This document shows, in pieces, positions 1-5,924 of a DNA stretch of 18,986 nt; position 1 is the first letter of the stretch; every line of letters starts with the position of its first letter. Made by a program: the position numbers and the translations under genes. Source of the stretch: Methanocellales archaeon (GTDB taxonomy: Archaea > Halobacteriota > UBA148); NCBI GenBank assembly GCA_013415795.1, contig JAAEEL010000026.1, positions 1-18,986 of the forward strand, given 5' to 3'. The notes under the pieces were generated by a model. It made no database searches, was not told the DNA's origin, and was given only the letters and a program-made list of their open reading frames with translations.

Positions 1-385
1 AATCAAGTTTAAAAATAATATCTAAAGCACATAAAAATTGATATTGATTTTTTCATCGTATCCCTCTGGTTCTATTATCAAGTTTGTATTCAGCCAATAT
101 CTTTAATTATTCAAGTTACCTCTTTTTAGATGACGGAGTCTATACTTTCTAACTCCATTTTCATATTTCAGAACTTTATAGCCATGGGTGTTGCAAATTA
201 TATGACTTTTTACCAAGTATACATAGGTCATAAAATAAACATTAACCAATCTTTCAGAAACTTGTAGTTTATAGCCTGTTCTCTTCTCTTTCTCACGGAT
301 ATTTGTATTGTAGGTCGTCTTTTCTTTAGATGCTTTAAAAGAACCAATTATAGCGTATTATCCAACAATTATCACTATAATCTAT
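1..385. other. AT-rich intergenic stretch with a possible gene remnant
   Basis: No confident gene. On the minus strand one frame stays open from about 357 down to a TAA at 103-105 (about 84 codons). It lacks a plausible early ATG/GTG; the first Met lies roughly in its middle. The predicted peptide is Lys/Tyr-rich and includes a stretch like CNTHGYKVLKYENGVRKYR, which looks protein-like, but AT-rich sequence can give this by chance. It may be the 3' part of a decayed gene. No tRNA or terminator was recognised here. Confidence 0.3.
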
Positions 386-1183
386 TCATTTTCTATTTCT
401 CAAATTTTTGATTTTACCGACGTATGTCCCGTCTAGTAGGTATGCTTCTGCGCTCTCTAATTTTATTGACCCTGAGGTTGAAATTGGTCCCAGCAAATCT
501 TCATATGACGCCTCGTTAAAAGGTATTCCGCCGCAAAGTTCATTAAATGCAGGCATTATCGTTAAGCAACGTGGAATCTTTTTATCAGACGCAATATGGT
601 AGTGCTGCCTTATGACGTTCTCATCAAAATTCGCTCTAATCCATGCTTGCAAGATGCTTCTATGGCCCAGTTTGTCTGTAAACCTTACTGCAGGATGATT
701 GTGTGCCATCACAACGTGTTTCGCTGATAGGATGTTATCAGATGGCCAGGTATGCCCATGAAAATATCCTATCTCATCTCTAAGAAAACCTCTTGAACTA
801 TGGATTGCGATATCGGCACCCTTGGGAATCAAAAAACTCAAGTTTCCATCATGGTTCCCTGGAACTATATCTATTGGTGCGAGTTTTGCCAATTCTCCTA
901 AGAATTTGGGAACATCTCTCCTCTCTTGATATGAAATTAGGGGTACGTTGTGCTTTACATCTCCGAGCAAGAGTAGTCTATTAGGGTCTATTTTTTCAAT
1001 ATAACCAATTAGTTTTGCCAGTTGTTTCTGAATTTGGCTGGGAATACTAATTCCACTTTTATAGAGATCATACTCTATTCCAATGTGTAGGTCTGCAATG
1101 ACCAATGTTTTCACTTCATTTTTAACGACCAAGGCAGGCGTATCTAGAAGGGGTTCTATGTTAACACTCTCTTTGAAACACAT
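386..1183 (-). CDS. PdeM/SbcD-like archaeal metallophosphoesterase
   Basis: Predicted 265-residue calcineurin-like phosphoesterase of the archaeal SbcD-related type, related to bacterial ligase-associated PdeM. The binuclear metal site is visible in order: DLHIG (Asp31, His33), LLGDVKH (Asp75), GNHD (Asn110, His111), HNH near 161-163 and FHGHTWP (His142, His144). The later MPAFNELCGG motif is typical of this subgroup. These proteins are thought to act on nucleic acid ends or phosphodiesters in DNA repair, but the substrate here is inferred from the family. The protein is cytosolic, with no signal peptide. An ATG at 1181-1183 is preceded by a weak AGG. The gene is divergent from the glycosylase gene at 1326, with a 142-nt gap holding both promoters. 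Length is normal for the family. Confidence 0.85.
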   Translation of the reverse strand: MCFKESVNIEPLLDTPALVVKNEVKTLVIADLHIGIEYDLYKSGISIPSQIQKQLAKLIGYIEKIDPNRLLLLGDVKHNVPLISYQERRDVPKFLGELAKLAPIDIVPGNHDGNLSFLIPKGADIAIHSSRGFLRDEIGYFHGHTWPSDNILSAKHVVMAHNHPAVRFTDKLGHRSILQAWIRANFDENVIRQHYHIASDKKIPRCLTIMPAFNELCGGIPFNEASYEDLLGPISTSGSIKLESAEAYLLDGTYVGKIKNLRNRK

Positions 1184-1325
1184 ATTTTGTTGCCTCGTAA
1201 CATCACCTCTTGCTCATGATCTCTATCGCAGCATCAGCGGATGATCCTCAACGTCACAACTCTTTCAGGAAAAATTCCGTAACACCAGCATATTAATGAT
1301 TCAAAAGCAATAAAAAGTCATTGGA

Positions 1326-2168
1326 ATGAAAACACATATCATACCTGTCAATAAATTCGATCTCGATCATACGTTAAGGTGTGGTCAGGTTTTTAGGTGG
1401 AGAGAAAATAAAGATAATTGGGTCGGCATCTTAGGTAATTCAGTAATCAAGGCGAAACAGAAAGGGGATATTTTGATTGCAGAATCCGATCTCGATATAG
1501 GGGACGTCATAAGTTACTTTAGGTTGAATGATGATTTGGATGATATATATCAACACATCAACAAGGATGAAGTGATTAACGAGGCTATCGCCATGTACGA
1601 TGGTATGCGCATAATCAAACAAGACCCTTGGGAGTGTCTTATCTCTTACGTCTGCTCACGACAAAATCGAATCGAAAAAATTAAGAAAACAGTTTCCATT
1701 ATCTCAAAAAATTTTGGAGATGAAATCCAATTTGAAAATAAAATTTTTTATGCCTTTCCTAAGCCATATGAAATTGCAAAAGCAAATTTAGATGATTTGG
1801 CAAAGTGTAACTTTCGTTTTGGAAAAATACAAGCAGAGGAGATCAAACGGATAGCTAAACTGATATGTAAGGGTGATTTTTATCTGGAGCGATTGAAAGA
1901 ACTTGATTACGAAAGTGCTAAGGAAATGTTGATGTCACTAGGCGGAGTGGGACATAAAGTTGCAGATTGTGTTCTTTTGTTCTCTCTAGATAAACTAGAA
2001 GCTTTTCCGGTTGACGTTCATGTAAGAAGAATTGTACAGCGCGAGTATTTAAAGGATGAAAATGCCTCGGACAAAAAAATTAGGGAATGGGCAGGTCGAT
2101 ATTTTGGCAGGTATGCCGGTTATGCGCAGCAGTACCTATTCTACTACGAACGCACCAAGGAGATGTAA
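1326..2168 (+). CDS. ogg: 8-oxoguanine DNA glycosylase/AP lyase, OGG1 family
   Basis: A 280-residue HhH-GPD DNA glycosylase with the full OGG1 layout: an N-terminal TBP-like domain (about 1-95) carrying LRCGQVFRW, then the helical domain. The helix-hairpin-helix LGGVGHKVADC holds the Schiff-base lysine (Lys211), and FPVDVHVRR holds the catalytic Asp (Asp230). Both line up with human OGG1 Lys249 and Asp268. The C-terminal GYAQQYLFYYE matches the last conserved helix of the family. The enzyme excises 8-oxoguanine and nicks the abasic site. The start ATG at 1326 has a TATA-like element (CATATTAATG, about 1290) that would place transcription start a few bases upstream, so the mRNA may be almost leaderless. 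The stop lies one base before the arfC start, so the two are probably cotranscribed. Confidence 0.93.
   Translation: MKTHIIPVNKFDLDHTLRCGQVFRWRENKDNWVGILGNSVIKAKQKGDILIAESDLDIGDVISYFRLNDDLDDIYQHINKDEVINEAIAMYDGMRIIKQDPWECLISYVCSRQNRIEKIKKTVSIISKNFGDEIQFENKIFYAFPKPYEIAKANLDDLAKCNFRFGKIQAEEIKRIAKLICKGDFYLERLKELDYESAKEMLMSLGGVGHKVADCVLLFSLDKLEAFPVDVHVRRIVQREYLKDENASDKKIREWAGRYFGRYAGYAQQYLFYYERTKEM
2157..2162 (+). promoter_or_regulatory. Ribosome binding site deciding the arfC start
   Basis: AAGGAG lies inside the last codons of ogg, 7 nt before the ATG at 2170. It supports starting ArfC there rather than at the in-frame ATG at 2056 deep inside ogg, which would add 38 residues with no family similarity. 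Confidence 0.7.
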
Positions 2169-2169
2169 A

Positions 2170-2808
2170 ATGAAATCCAGACCATTCGTATTCATCAATG
2201 CAGCGATGAGCGCAGATGGAAAGATCTCCACCTACGATCGCAGGCAAGTAAGAATATCGAGCTATTCTGATATGAAGCGGGTTGATGAACTTAGAGCAGG
2301 TTCGGATGCAATAATGGTTGGCATAGGCACAGTTTTGGCTGATAACCCTGGTTTGACCGTGAAGTCAGGAGAAAAGAATGTAATTCGAATAGTTGTGGAC
2401 AGCATGGCGAGGACGCCTGTTGAAGCCGAAGTCATCTCCAGAAGGGCAGGTCCAACGATTATTGCAGTGTCCGAATCTGCGCCCCTAGAAAGAGTTGAGG
2501 CGCTGAGAGAAAAGACAGAAGTCATCATCGTCGGTGACGATAGTGTCTCATTGTCCTATTTACTTGCTGAGCTGAAGAATCGTGGCATAGAACGGCTTAT
2601 GGTTGAGGGTGGTGCAACGCTTAATTGGAGTCTGATTTCAGAGGGGTTAGTTGATGAGATCTATGTTTACATAGGTGACATGTTGATCGGTGGCAAGACT
2701 GCCCCAACGCTTGTGGACGGAGTTGGATTAAAAGAGCCAATGAAACTGGAGCTGTTAAGCGTTGAGAAAACGGGCGATGGTGTTTTAGTCAAATGGCGCG
2801 TGCTTTGA
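2170..2808 (+). CDS. arfC: 2,5-diamino-6-ribosylaminopyrimidinone 5'-phosphate reductase
   Basis: A 212-residue RibD-C/dihydrofolate-reductase-fold enzyme. In archaea it reduces the ribosyl side chain of 2,5-diamino-6-(ribosylamino)pyrimidin-4-one 5'-phosphate with NAD(P)H, an early step towards riboflavin, FAD and the F420 deazaflavin. Family motifs are clear: N-terminal NAAMSADGKIS (10-20), SDAIMVGIGTVLADNPGLTV (45-64), RIVVDSMARTP (73-83), and the C-terminal nucleotide-binding LMVEGGATLNWSLISEGLVDE. It stands alone, without a deaminase domain, which is the archaeal/yeast Rib7 form. It follows ogg by one base. No other riboflavin gene is in the window, so the pairing with ogg looks like shared transcription rather than shared pathway. 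Confidence 0.92.
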   Translation: MKSRPFVFINAAMSADGKISTYDRRQVRISSYSDMKRVDELRAGSDAIMVGIGTVLADNPGLTVKSGEKNVIRIVVDSMARTPVEAEVISRRAGPTIIAVSESAPLERVEALREKTEVIIVGDDSVSLSYLLAELKNRGIERLMVEGGATLNWSLISEGLVDEIYVYIGDMLIGGKTAPTLVDGVGLKEPMKLELLSVEKTGDGVLVKWRVL

Positions 2809-2886
2809 AACTGAGCAGTTTTCTTTCATATACAAAAAATGATAATGGTTGCCCTTCATAACTAAATATCAGAGGAACATGAAAAA

Positions 2887-3699
2887 ATGATAGACTTTTT
2901 ACAGAACACTCACCCTGTAATACTGGCCCTTCTTGCAACATCTTTTACGTGGTTATTGACTGCTCTCGGAGCAGCCACTGTATTTATGGCTAAAGAAGTG
3001 AGCAAGAAGATACTTGACGGGATGCTTGGTTTTGCAGGTGGAGTCATGGTCGCTGCAAGTTATTGGTCACTGCTTGCTCCAGCCATTGAGATGTCAGCCG
3101 GAAAGGATATTCCCGTTTGGTTTCCTGCTTTGGTAGGTTTTCTCTTAGGCGGCATTTTCTTGCGAGGTATTGATATAATCCTACCCCATCTTCACATCGG
3201 ATTTCCTGTTGATGAAGCAGAAGGAGTTAAGACGACATGGCAGCGTAGTACCTTGCTTATTCTTGCCATCACTTTGCACAACATACCCGAGGGTCTTGCT
3301 GTTGGCGTTGCCTTTGGAGCTGTTGCCGCTGGTTTTCCTGCTGCTACTTTAACGGCAGCCATAGCTTTAGCAATTGGAATTGGTATACAAAATTTTCCCG
3401 AAGGACTTGCTGTCTCTATGCCTCTTCGACGTGAGGGGATATCTCGTTTAAAAAGTTTCTGGTATGGCCAGTTATCCGCAATAGTTGAGCCAGTCGCTGG
3501 TGTAATCGGAGCTTCAGCCGTTATTCTTGTAAAGCCTATCCTTCCCTACGCTTTGAGTTTTGCCGCAGGTGCCATGATTTTTGTCGTAGTCGAGGAGATA
3601 ATCCCAGAGTCTCAGCGTGGCGGAAATACTGATTTAGCCACCATGGGTGCAATGATAGGTTTTGCGGTTATGATGGTACTTGATGTGGCACTTGGTTAA
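2887..3699 (+). CDS. ZIP-family divalent metal transporter
   Basis: A 270-residue polytopic membrane protein of the ZIP/ZupT (GufA-like) family, with about eight membrane segments. The two metal-site helices are clear: HNIPEGLAVGVAFG (His131, Asn132, Glu135) and QNFPEGLAVSMPL (Gln168, Asn169, Glu172). Glu201 lies in a later helix, and VVVEEIIPES (Glu236/237) closes the site. The family moves Zn, Fe, Mn or other divalent metals into the cytosol; which metal applies here cannot be read from sequence. The usual His-rich cytosolic loop is short (PHLHIGF, 100-106). An AGAGGA ribosome site lies about 10 nt before the ATG, and a TATA-like CATATAC lies near 2830. The gene sits just upstream of a Dps-like ferritin, so iron handling is a plausible role. 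Confidence 0.9.
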   Translation: MIDFLQNTHPVILALLATSFTWLLTALGAATVFMAKEVSKKILDGMLGFAGGVMVAASYWSLLAPAIEMSAGKDIPVWFPALVGFLLGGIFLRGIDIILPHLHIGFPVDEAEGVKTTWQRSTLLILAITLHNIPEGLAVGVAFGAVAAGFPAATLTAAIALAIGIGIQNFPEGLAVSMPLRREGISRLKSFWYGQLSAIVEPVAGVIGASAVILVKPILPYALSFAAGAMIFVVVEEIIPESQRGGNTDLATMGAMIGFAVMMVLDVALG

Positions 3700-3756
3700 A
3701 AGATGGCCGATTAGTAACTTTATCTGGTATCAAAATACATCTAAAAAAAATCGTAA

Positions 3757-3770
3757 AACTTTTATATTTA
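3757..3770 (+). promoter_or_regulatory. TATA/BRE promoter of the Dps-like gene
   Basis: An A-rich BRE-like stretch precedes CTTTTATATTTA. About 25 nt downstream this predicts transcription start near 3789, after the ATG at 3780 and before the ribosome site AGAGGTGA at 3789-3796. A second TATA-like CTTATATAA lies at 3772-3780. Both readings favour translation from 3801. Confidence 0.5.
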
Positions 3771-3800
3771 ACTTATATAATGGAAAACAGAGGTGATATT

Positions 3801-4352
3801 ATGGCTAAGGTGACACGAGAAATGGTGGAGAGGTCGGGGATCAATGTTGATGAATTGTTAGAGCTTTTAGTAAAGAACGCAGCTGCGGAGCTCACGACTT
3901 ACTACTATTATACTATCCTTCGGTGCAATTTAATTGGGCTGAAAGGAGAAGGTATAAAGGAGATTGCAGAGACTGCTCGCATTGAAGACAGAAATCACTT
4001 CGAAGCTATTGTTCCCCGAATTTACGAACTTGGGGGCAAACTGCCAGATGACATGAAAGAGTTCCATGATACGTCTGCATGTCCGCCAGCATCTCTTCCT
4101 GCAGATCCAACGGACGTTATGTCTATACTTAAGGTGCTTGTGGAAGCTGAGCGTTGTGCCGTTAGGGGTTATACGCATATCTGTAATCTTACGGCAGGCA
4201 AGGATCATCGTACATATGATCTTTCTCAGGCTATTCTAAACGAAGAAATTGAGCACGAGTCTTGGTTCTCTGAATTCTTGGGCGAAGGGCCTTCTGGACA
4301 TTTCCTGCGTAGAGGTGAGACATCTCCTTTTGTATCCAAGTTCATGAAATAG
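3801..4352 (+). CDS. Dps-like ferritin (DPSL/thioferritin)
   Basis: A 183-residue ferritin-like four-helix protein of the archaeal/bacterial Dps-like class. Likely metal ligands are in AAAELTTYYYY (Glu30), ARIEDRNHFEAI (Glu62, His66), LVEAERC (Glu116) and NEEIEHESWF (Glu148-His152). It carries the class-defining cysteines in CPPASLP (Cys94) and AERC (Cys119), near the active site, plus Cys128. Such proteins form 12-subunit cages that oxidise Fe(II) with peroxide and protect DNA from oxidative damage. The start at 3801 has a strong AGAGGTGA ribosome site. The ATG at 3780 would add seven residues but lies at or before the predicted transcript start. It follows the ZIP transporter in the same orientation with its own promoter. 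A perfect hairpin lies just after the stop. Confidence 0.9.
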   Translation: MAKVTREMVERSGINVDELLELLVKNAAAELTTYYYYTILRCNLIGLKGEGIKEIAETARIEDRNHFEAIVPRIYELGGKLPDDMKEFHDTSACPPASLPADPTDVMSILKVLVEAERCAVRGYTHICNLTAGKDHRTYDLSQAILNEEIEHESWFSEFLGEGPSGHFLRRGETSPFVSKFMK

Positions 4353-4363
4353 GTTCAAAACCA

Positions 4364-4399
4364 GTGAAAGGAAGTCTTGGTTTTAGTGCTTCCTTTCAC
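4364..4399 (+). terminator. Perfect 11-bp inverted repeat after the Dps-like gene
   Basis: GTGAAAGGAAG (4364-4374) and CTTCCTTTCAC (4389-4399) form a perfect stem with a 14-nt loop, 12 nt after the stop codon. No T-run follows, so it is not a classic U-tract terminator. It could instead stabilise the 3' end or be an operator for the cytochrome b5-like gene that begins at 4437. Confidence 0.45.
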
Positions 4400-4436
4400 A
4401 TCTAAAAAGAAACTAATCGATTAAGACCTTAATAAG

Positions 4437-4673
4437 ATGAGAAATTTTACAAAGAGGGAACTCGTCCAATATAATGGTAAAAGGGGTACTTCAGGATTCA
4501 TAGCCTATCAAGAGAAGGTTTATGATGTATCCGGTAGTTTTTTATGGAGAGGCGGAATTCATCAGGTGACTCACAAAGCCGGCGAAGATTTGACTGCAAG
4601 TCTTGATCAGGCCCCACATGGCGCTGATGTGCTTAACAAGTTTCCTGTTGTTGGAATCTTACATGAAGATTAA
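4437..4673 (+). CDS. Small cytochrome b5-like heme-binding protein
   Basis: A 78-residue soluble cytochrome b5-like heme/steroid-binding domain with no transmembrane anchor or signal peptide. FTKRELVQYNG at the start, then AYQEKVYDVSGSFLWRGGIHQVTHKAGEDLT and APHGADVLNKFPVVGIL are typical of the short archaeal and anaerobic bacterial members. Candidate axial heme ligands are His42 or His46 and His61. The eukaryotic HPGG motif is replaced by IHQVTHKAG, which is normal in this subgroup. The electron partner is unknown. Its position after the ferritin-like gene and a ZIP transporter suggests a redox or oxidative-stress role, but that is inferred. No strong ribosome site is seen before the ATG at 4437. 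Confidence 0.85.
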   Translation: MRNFTKRELVQYNGKRGTSGFIAYQEKVYDVSGSFLWRGGIHQVTHKAGEDLTASLDQAPHGADVLNKFPVVGILHED

Positions 4674-4732
4674 GTGAAGTATTTTGCATTTACAGCTTAT
4701 CCCGTATACTCAATAGGCTGTTATTTGACTGA

Positions 4733-4740
4733 TTTTTTTT
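4733..4740 (+). terminator. T-run, likely U-rich transcription stop
   Basis: Eight consecutive T residues, 60 nt after the stop of the cytochrome b5-like gene. Archaeal RNA polymerase commonly stops at such U-tracts without a hairpin. Confidence 0.35.
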
Positions 4741-4857
4741 ACTAAAATTCAACTTCTTTCGGGGTTTTATTGGCCAATTAAGTCTATAAAAATAATCTAT
4801 CAACCAAAAATTCCAGCCAAAGCTTTATAAGCTACTATGGCATAGCCATGTTAAATA

Positions 4858-4865
4858 GAGGTGTG
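4858..4865 (+). promoter_or_regulatory. Ribosome binding site for the TTG start of the TRAM gene
   Basis: GAGGTGTG closely matches the archaeal anti-Shine-Dalgarno complement (GGAGGTGATC) and sits about 6 nt before the TTG at 4870. It is the main support for that start. Confidence 0.6.
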
Positions 4866-4869
4866 AATT

Positions 4870-5130
4870 TTGTATAGGAGAGAGCCAAGTGCCCCCGTAT
4901 CAGAGGGAAAAACATACGATGTAAAGATAGAGGACATAGCTAGAGAAGGAGACGGAATAGCCAGAATAGAGGGATTTGTGGTTTTCGTGCCTGATACTAA
5001 ATTAGGTGACGAAGTTAAGATAAAAATTAACAAGGTAATGCACAGGTTTGCTATAGCTGAACTGATATCAGAAGAATCAGAAGAATCAGAAGAATCAGAA
5101 GAATCAGAAGAATCAGAAGAAGAGGAATAA
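4870..5130 (+). CDS. TRAM-domain RNA-binding protein with acidic repeat tail
   Basis: An 86-residue protein. Residues about 12-66 form a TRAM domain: YDVKIEDIAREGDGIARIEGFVVFVPDTKLGDEVKIKI, then a beta strand ending FAIAELI. Stand-alone TRAM proteins in archaea bind RNA and have been linked to cold adaptation and RNA chaperoning. The start is a TTG at 4870: GAGGTGTG (4858-4865) lies at the right spacing, and the in-frame GTG at 4861 is followed at once by TGA. The last 20 or so residues are almost only Ser and Glu, encoded by six perfect copies of a 9-bp unit. Such a tail is not part of the TRAM fold and is strongly acidic, which is odd for an RNA-binding protein. The gene has its own leader and is separated from tRNA-Lys by about 350 nt. 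Confidence 0.85.
   Translation: MYRREPSAPVSEGKTYDVKIEDIAREGDGIARIEGFVVFVPDTKLGDEVKIKINKVMHRFAIAELISEESEESEESEESEESEEEE
5068..5121 (+). repeat. Six perfect copies of a 9-bp tandem repeat inside the TRAM gene
   Basis: The unit TCAGAAGAA is repeated six times without a change (5068-5121) and is read in frame as Ser-Glu-Glu. It is followed by GAGGAA and the stop. Because the unit is a multiple of three, gain or loss of copies would change tail length without a frameshift. Confidence 0.95.
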
Positions 5131-5482
5131 TATCCTCTTCAATATAGCATCATCTCATCTTCATTTTTAGTTTCAATTGAATTTCAGTTATAGCTATATT
5201 GAATCCACTGAGAGAATTCTTGATATTGTAGCCTTTCAAAGAAACTATTGCATCTGTACTTTTCTACTACGGAATACAGACCTAATCGAAAAGATTATAA
5301 TGGATGTCAATTAAAATATCACCTCTCTGAAGTTTCAGAAAAGTTTAAATTAGATGGGTGCATTGCTATAGCGGTATATCTTGGCGACTTCTATAATGGT
5401 GAGCGTTTGTCAGTAGCTATAATACATATGTTTGAGCGCTGTAAATCTGTGTTTGAGCGGAAGCTCCGTGATATATTGGAAA
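5131..5482 (+). other. Non-coding stretch upstream of tRNA-Lys
   Basis: No convincing gene. It holds T-rich sequence after the TRAM stop, a long-spaced perfect inverted repeat (5138-5148 with 5193-5203), and TATA-like elements at about 5341-5353 and 5416-5430 that could serve tRNA-Lys and the operon beyond it. GTTTGAGCG occurs twice (about 5430 and 5451). A frame open from 5248 through the tRNA has no recognisable family and overlaps the tRNA, so it is not annotated as a gene. Confidence 0.5.
5138..5203 (+). repeat. Perfect 11-bp inverted repeat with 44-nt loop
   Basis: TTCAATATAGC (5138-5148) and GCTATATTGAA (5193-5203) are exact reverse complements. The loop also contains the 10-bp palindrome TTCAATTGAA at 5172-5181. 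It begins 8 nt after the TRAM-gene stop, so it could fold in that mRNA's 3' end. Confidence 0.6.
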
Positions 5483-5654
5483 GGGCTCGTAGCTCAGCTA
5501 GGAAGAGCGCCTGGCTTTTAACGAAACTTTTAGCAGATATAAAGCTCGATCAAAAATGCCGTATTTGCCTCATTCAGTGGCATTTTATGGTAAATGTATC
5601 TCGAAAACTCTGGAAGAAACCAGGTGGTCGGGGGTTCAAATCCCTCCGAGCCCG
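5483..5654 (+). tRNA. tRNA-Lys (UUU), interrupted by an intron
   Basis: A complete cloverleaf can be drawn after removing 5521-5618. The acceptor stem GGGCUCG (5483-5489) pairs perfectly with CGAGCCC (5647-5653), with discriminator G5654. The D-stem is GCUC/GAGC (5492-5495/5505-5508). The anticodon stem CCUGG (5510-5514) pairs with CCAGG (5620-5624). The loop C-U-UUU-A-A gives anticodon UUU at 5517-5519. The T-arm is GGGGG-UUCAAAU-CCCUC with one G-U pair. No CCA is encoded. The tRNA decodes AAA/AAG lysine codons. The rpoH ribosome site begins only 17 nt after the 3' end, so tRNA and the RNA polymerase operon may share a transcript. Confidence 0.95.
5521..5618 (+). other. Intron of tRNA-Lys at canonical position 37/38
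   Basis: A 98-nt intron between tRNA positions 37 and 38. A bulge-helix-bulge motif fits: a 3-nt bulge U5519-A5520-A5521, a 4-bp helix (5515-5518 with 5613-5616, one U-G pair) and a 3-nt bulge A5617-A5619. Cutting after the second bulge base on each side gives exactly these ends. The inner helix is weak. The intron also holds an 8-bp hairpin, AAAATGCC (5553-5560) with GGCATTTT (5579-5586). It should be removed by the tRNA splicing endonuclease. It is too short to encode a homing enzyme. Confidence 0.88.
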
Positions 5655-5683
5655 TTAAAATTGTTCGAAGTGGAGGAAACTAA

Positions 5684-5923
5684 TTGAAAGAATTTAGCGT
5701 TCTTAACCATGATATGGTTCCAGAACACATATTGCTTACAGAAGATGAAATAAAAAAGTTATTAGCGAAATATCGGATATCGAAAGGACATTTACCAAAG
5801 ATCAAGACATCTGATCCCGTTTGCAAGGAAATAAATGCAAAAGCAGGCGATGTTCTTAAAGTAGTTAGAGATAGCATGACTGCGGGCAAAGCGTTATCAT
5901 ATCGATTGGTTATTGAGGGATGA
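5684..5923 (+). CDS. rpoH: DNA-directed RNA polymerase subunit H
   Basis: A 79-residue archaeal RNA polymerase subunit H, equivalent to the C-terminal domain of eukaryotic RPB5, which forms part of the lower jaw at the downstream DNA entry. Diagnostic segments are NHDMVPEHILLTEDEIKKLL, LPKIKTSDPVCKEI, GDVLKVVR and the C-terminal YRLVIEG. The start is a TTG at 5684 with TGGAGG (5671-5676) at proper spacing; no ATG fits. It heads the RNA polymerase operon and its stop falls 1 nt before the preferred rpoB start. No promoter room exists between tRNA-Lys and this gene, apart from a weak TTAAAATT at about 5655. Confidence 0.95.
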   Translation: MKEFSVLNHDMVPEHILLTEDEIKKLLAKYRISKGHLPKIKTSDPVCKEINAKAGDVLKVVRDSMTAGKALSYRLVIEG

Positions 5924-5924
5924 G

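Noticed and set aside
2056..2169. In-frame upstream extension of ArfC (38 residues)
   Set aside because: It lies wholly inside ogg in another frame, has no ArfC similarity, and a good ribosome site sits before the ATG at 2170.
5068..5121. 9-bp tandem repeats as a CRISPR-like or origin-type array
   Set aside because: The units are contiguous without spacers, in frame in a gene, and encode Ser-Glu-Glu.
5248..5658. 136-codon plus-strand frame spanning the tRNA-Lys region
   Set aside because: It runs through both tRNA exons and the intron, shows no family resemblance, and its C-terminal residues are simply the translated tRNA. The tRNA fold is perfect, so the frame is chance.
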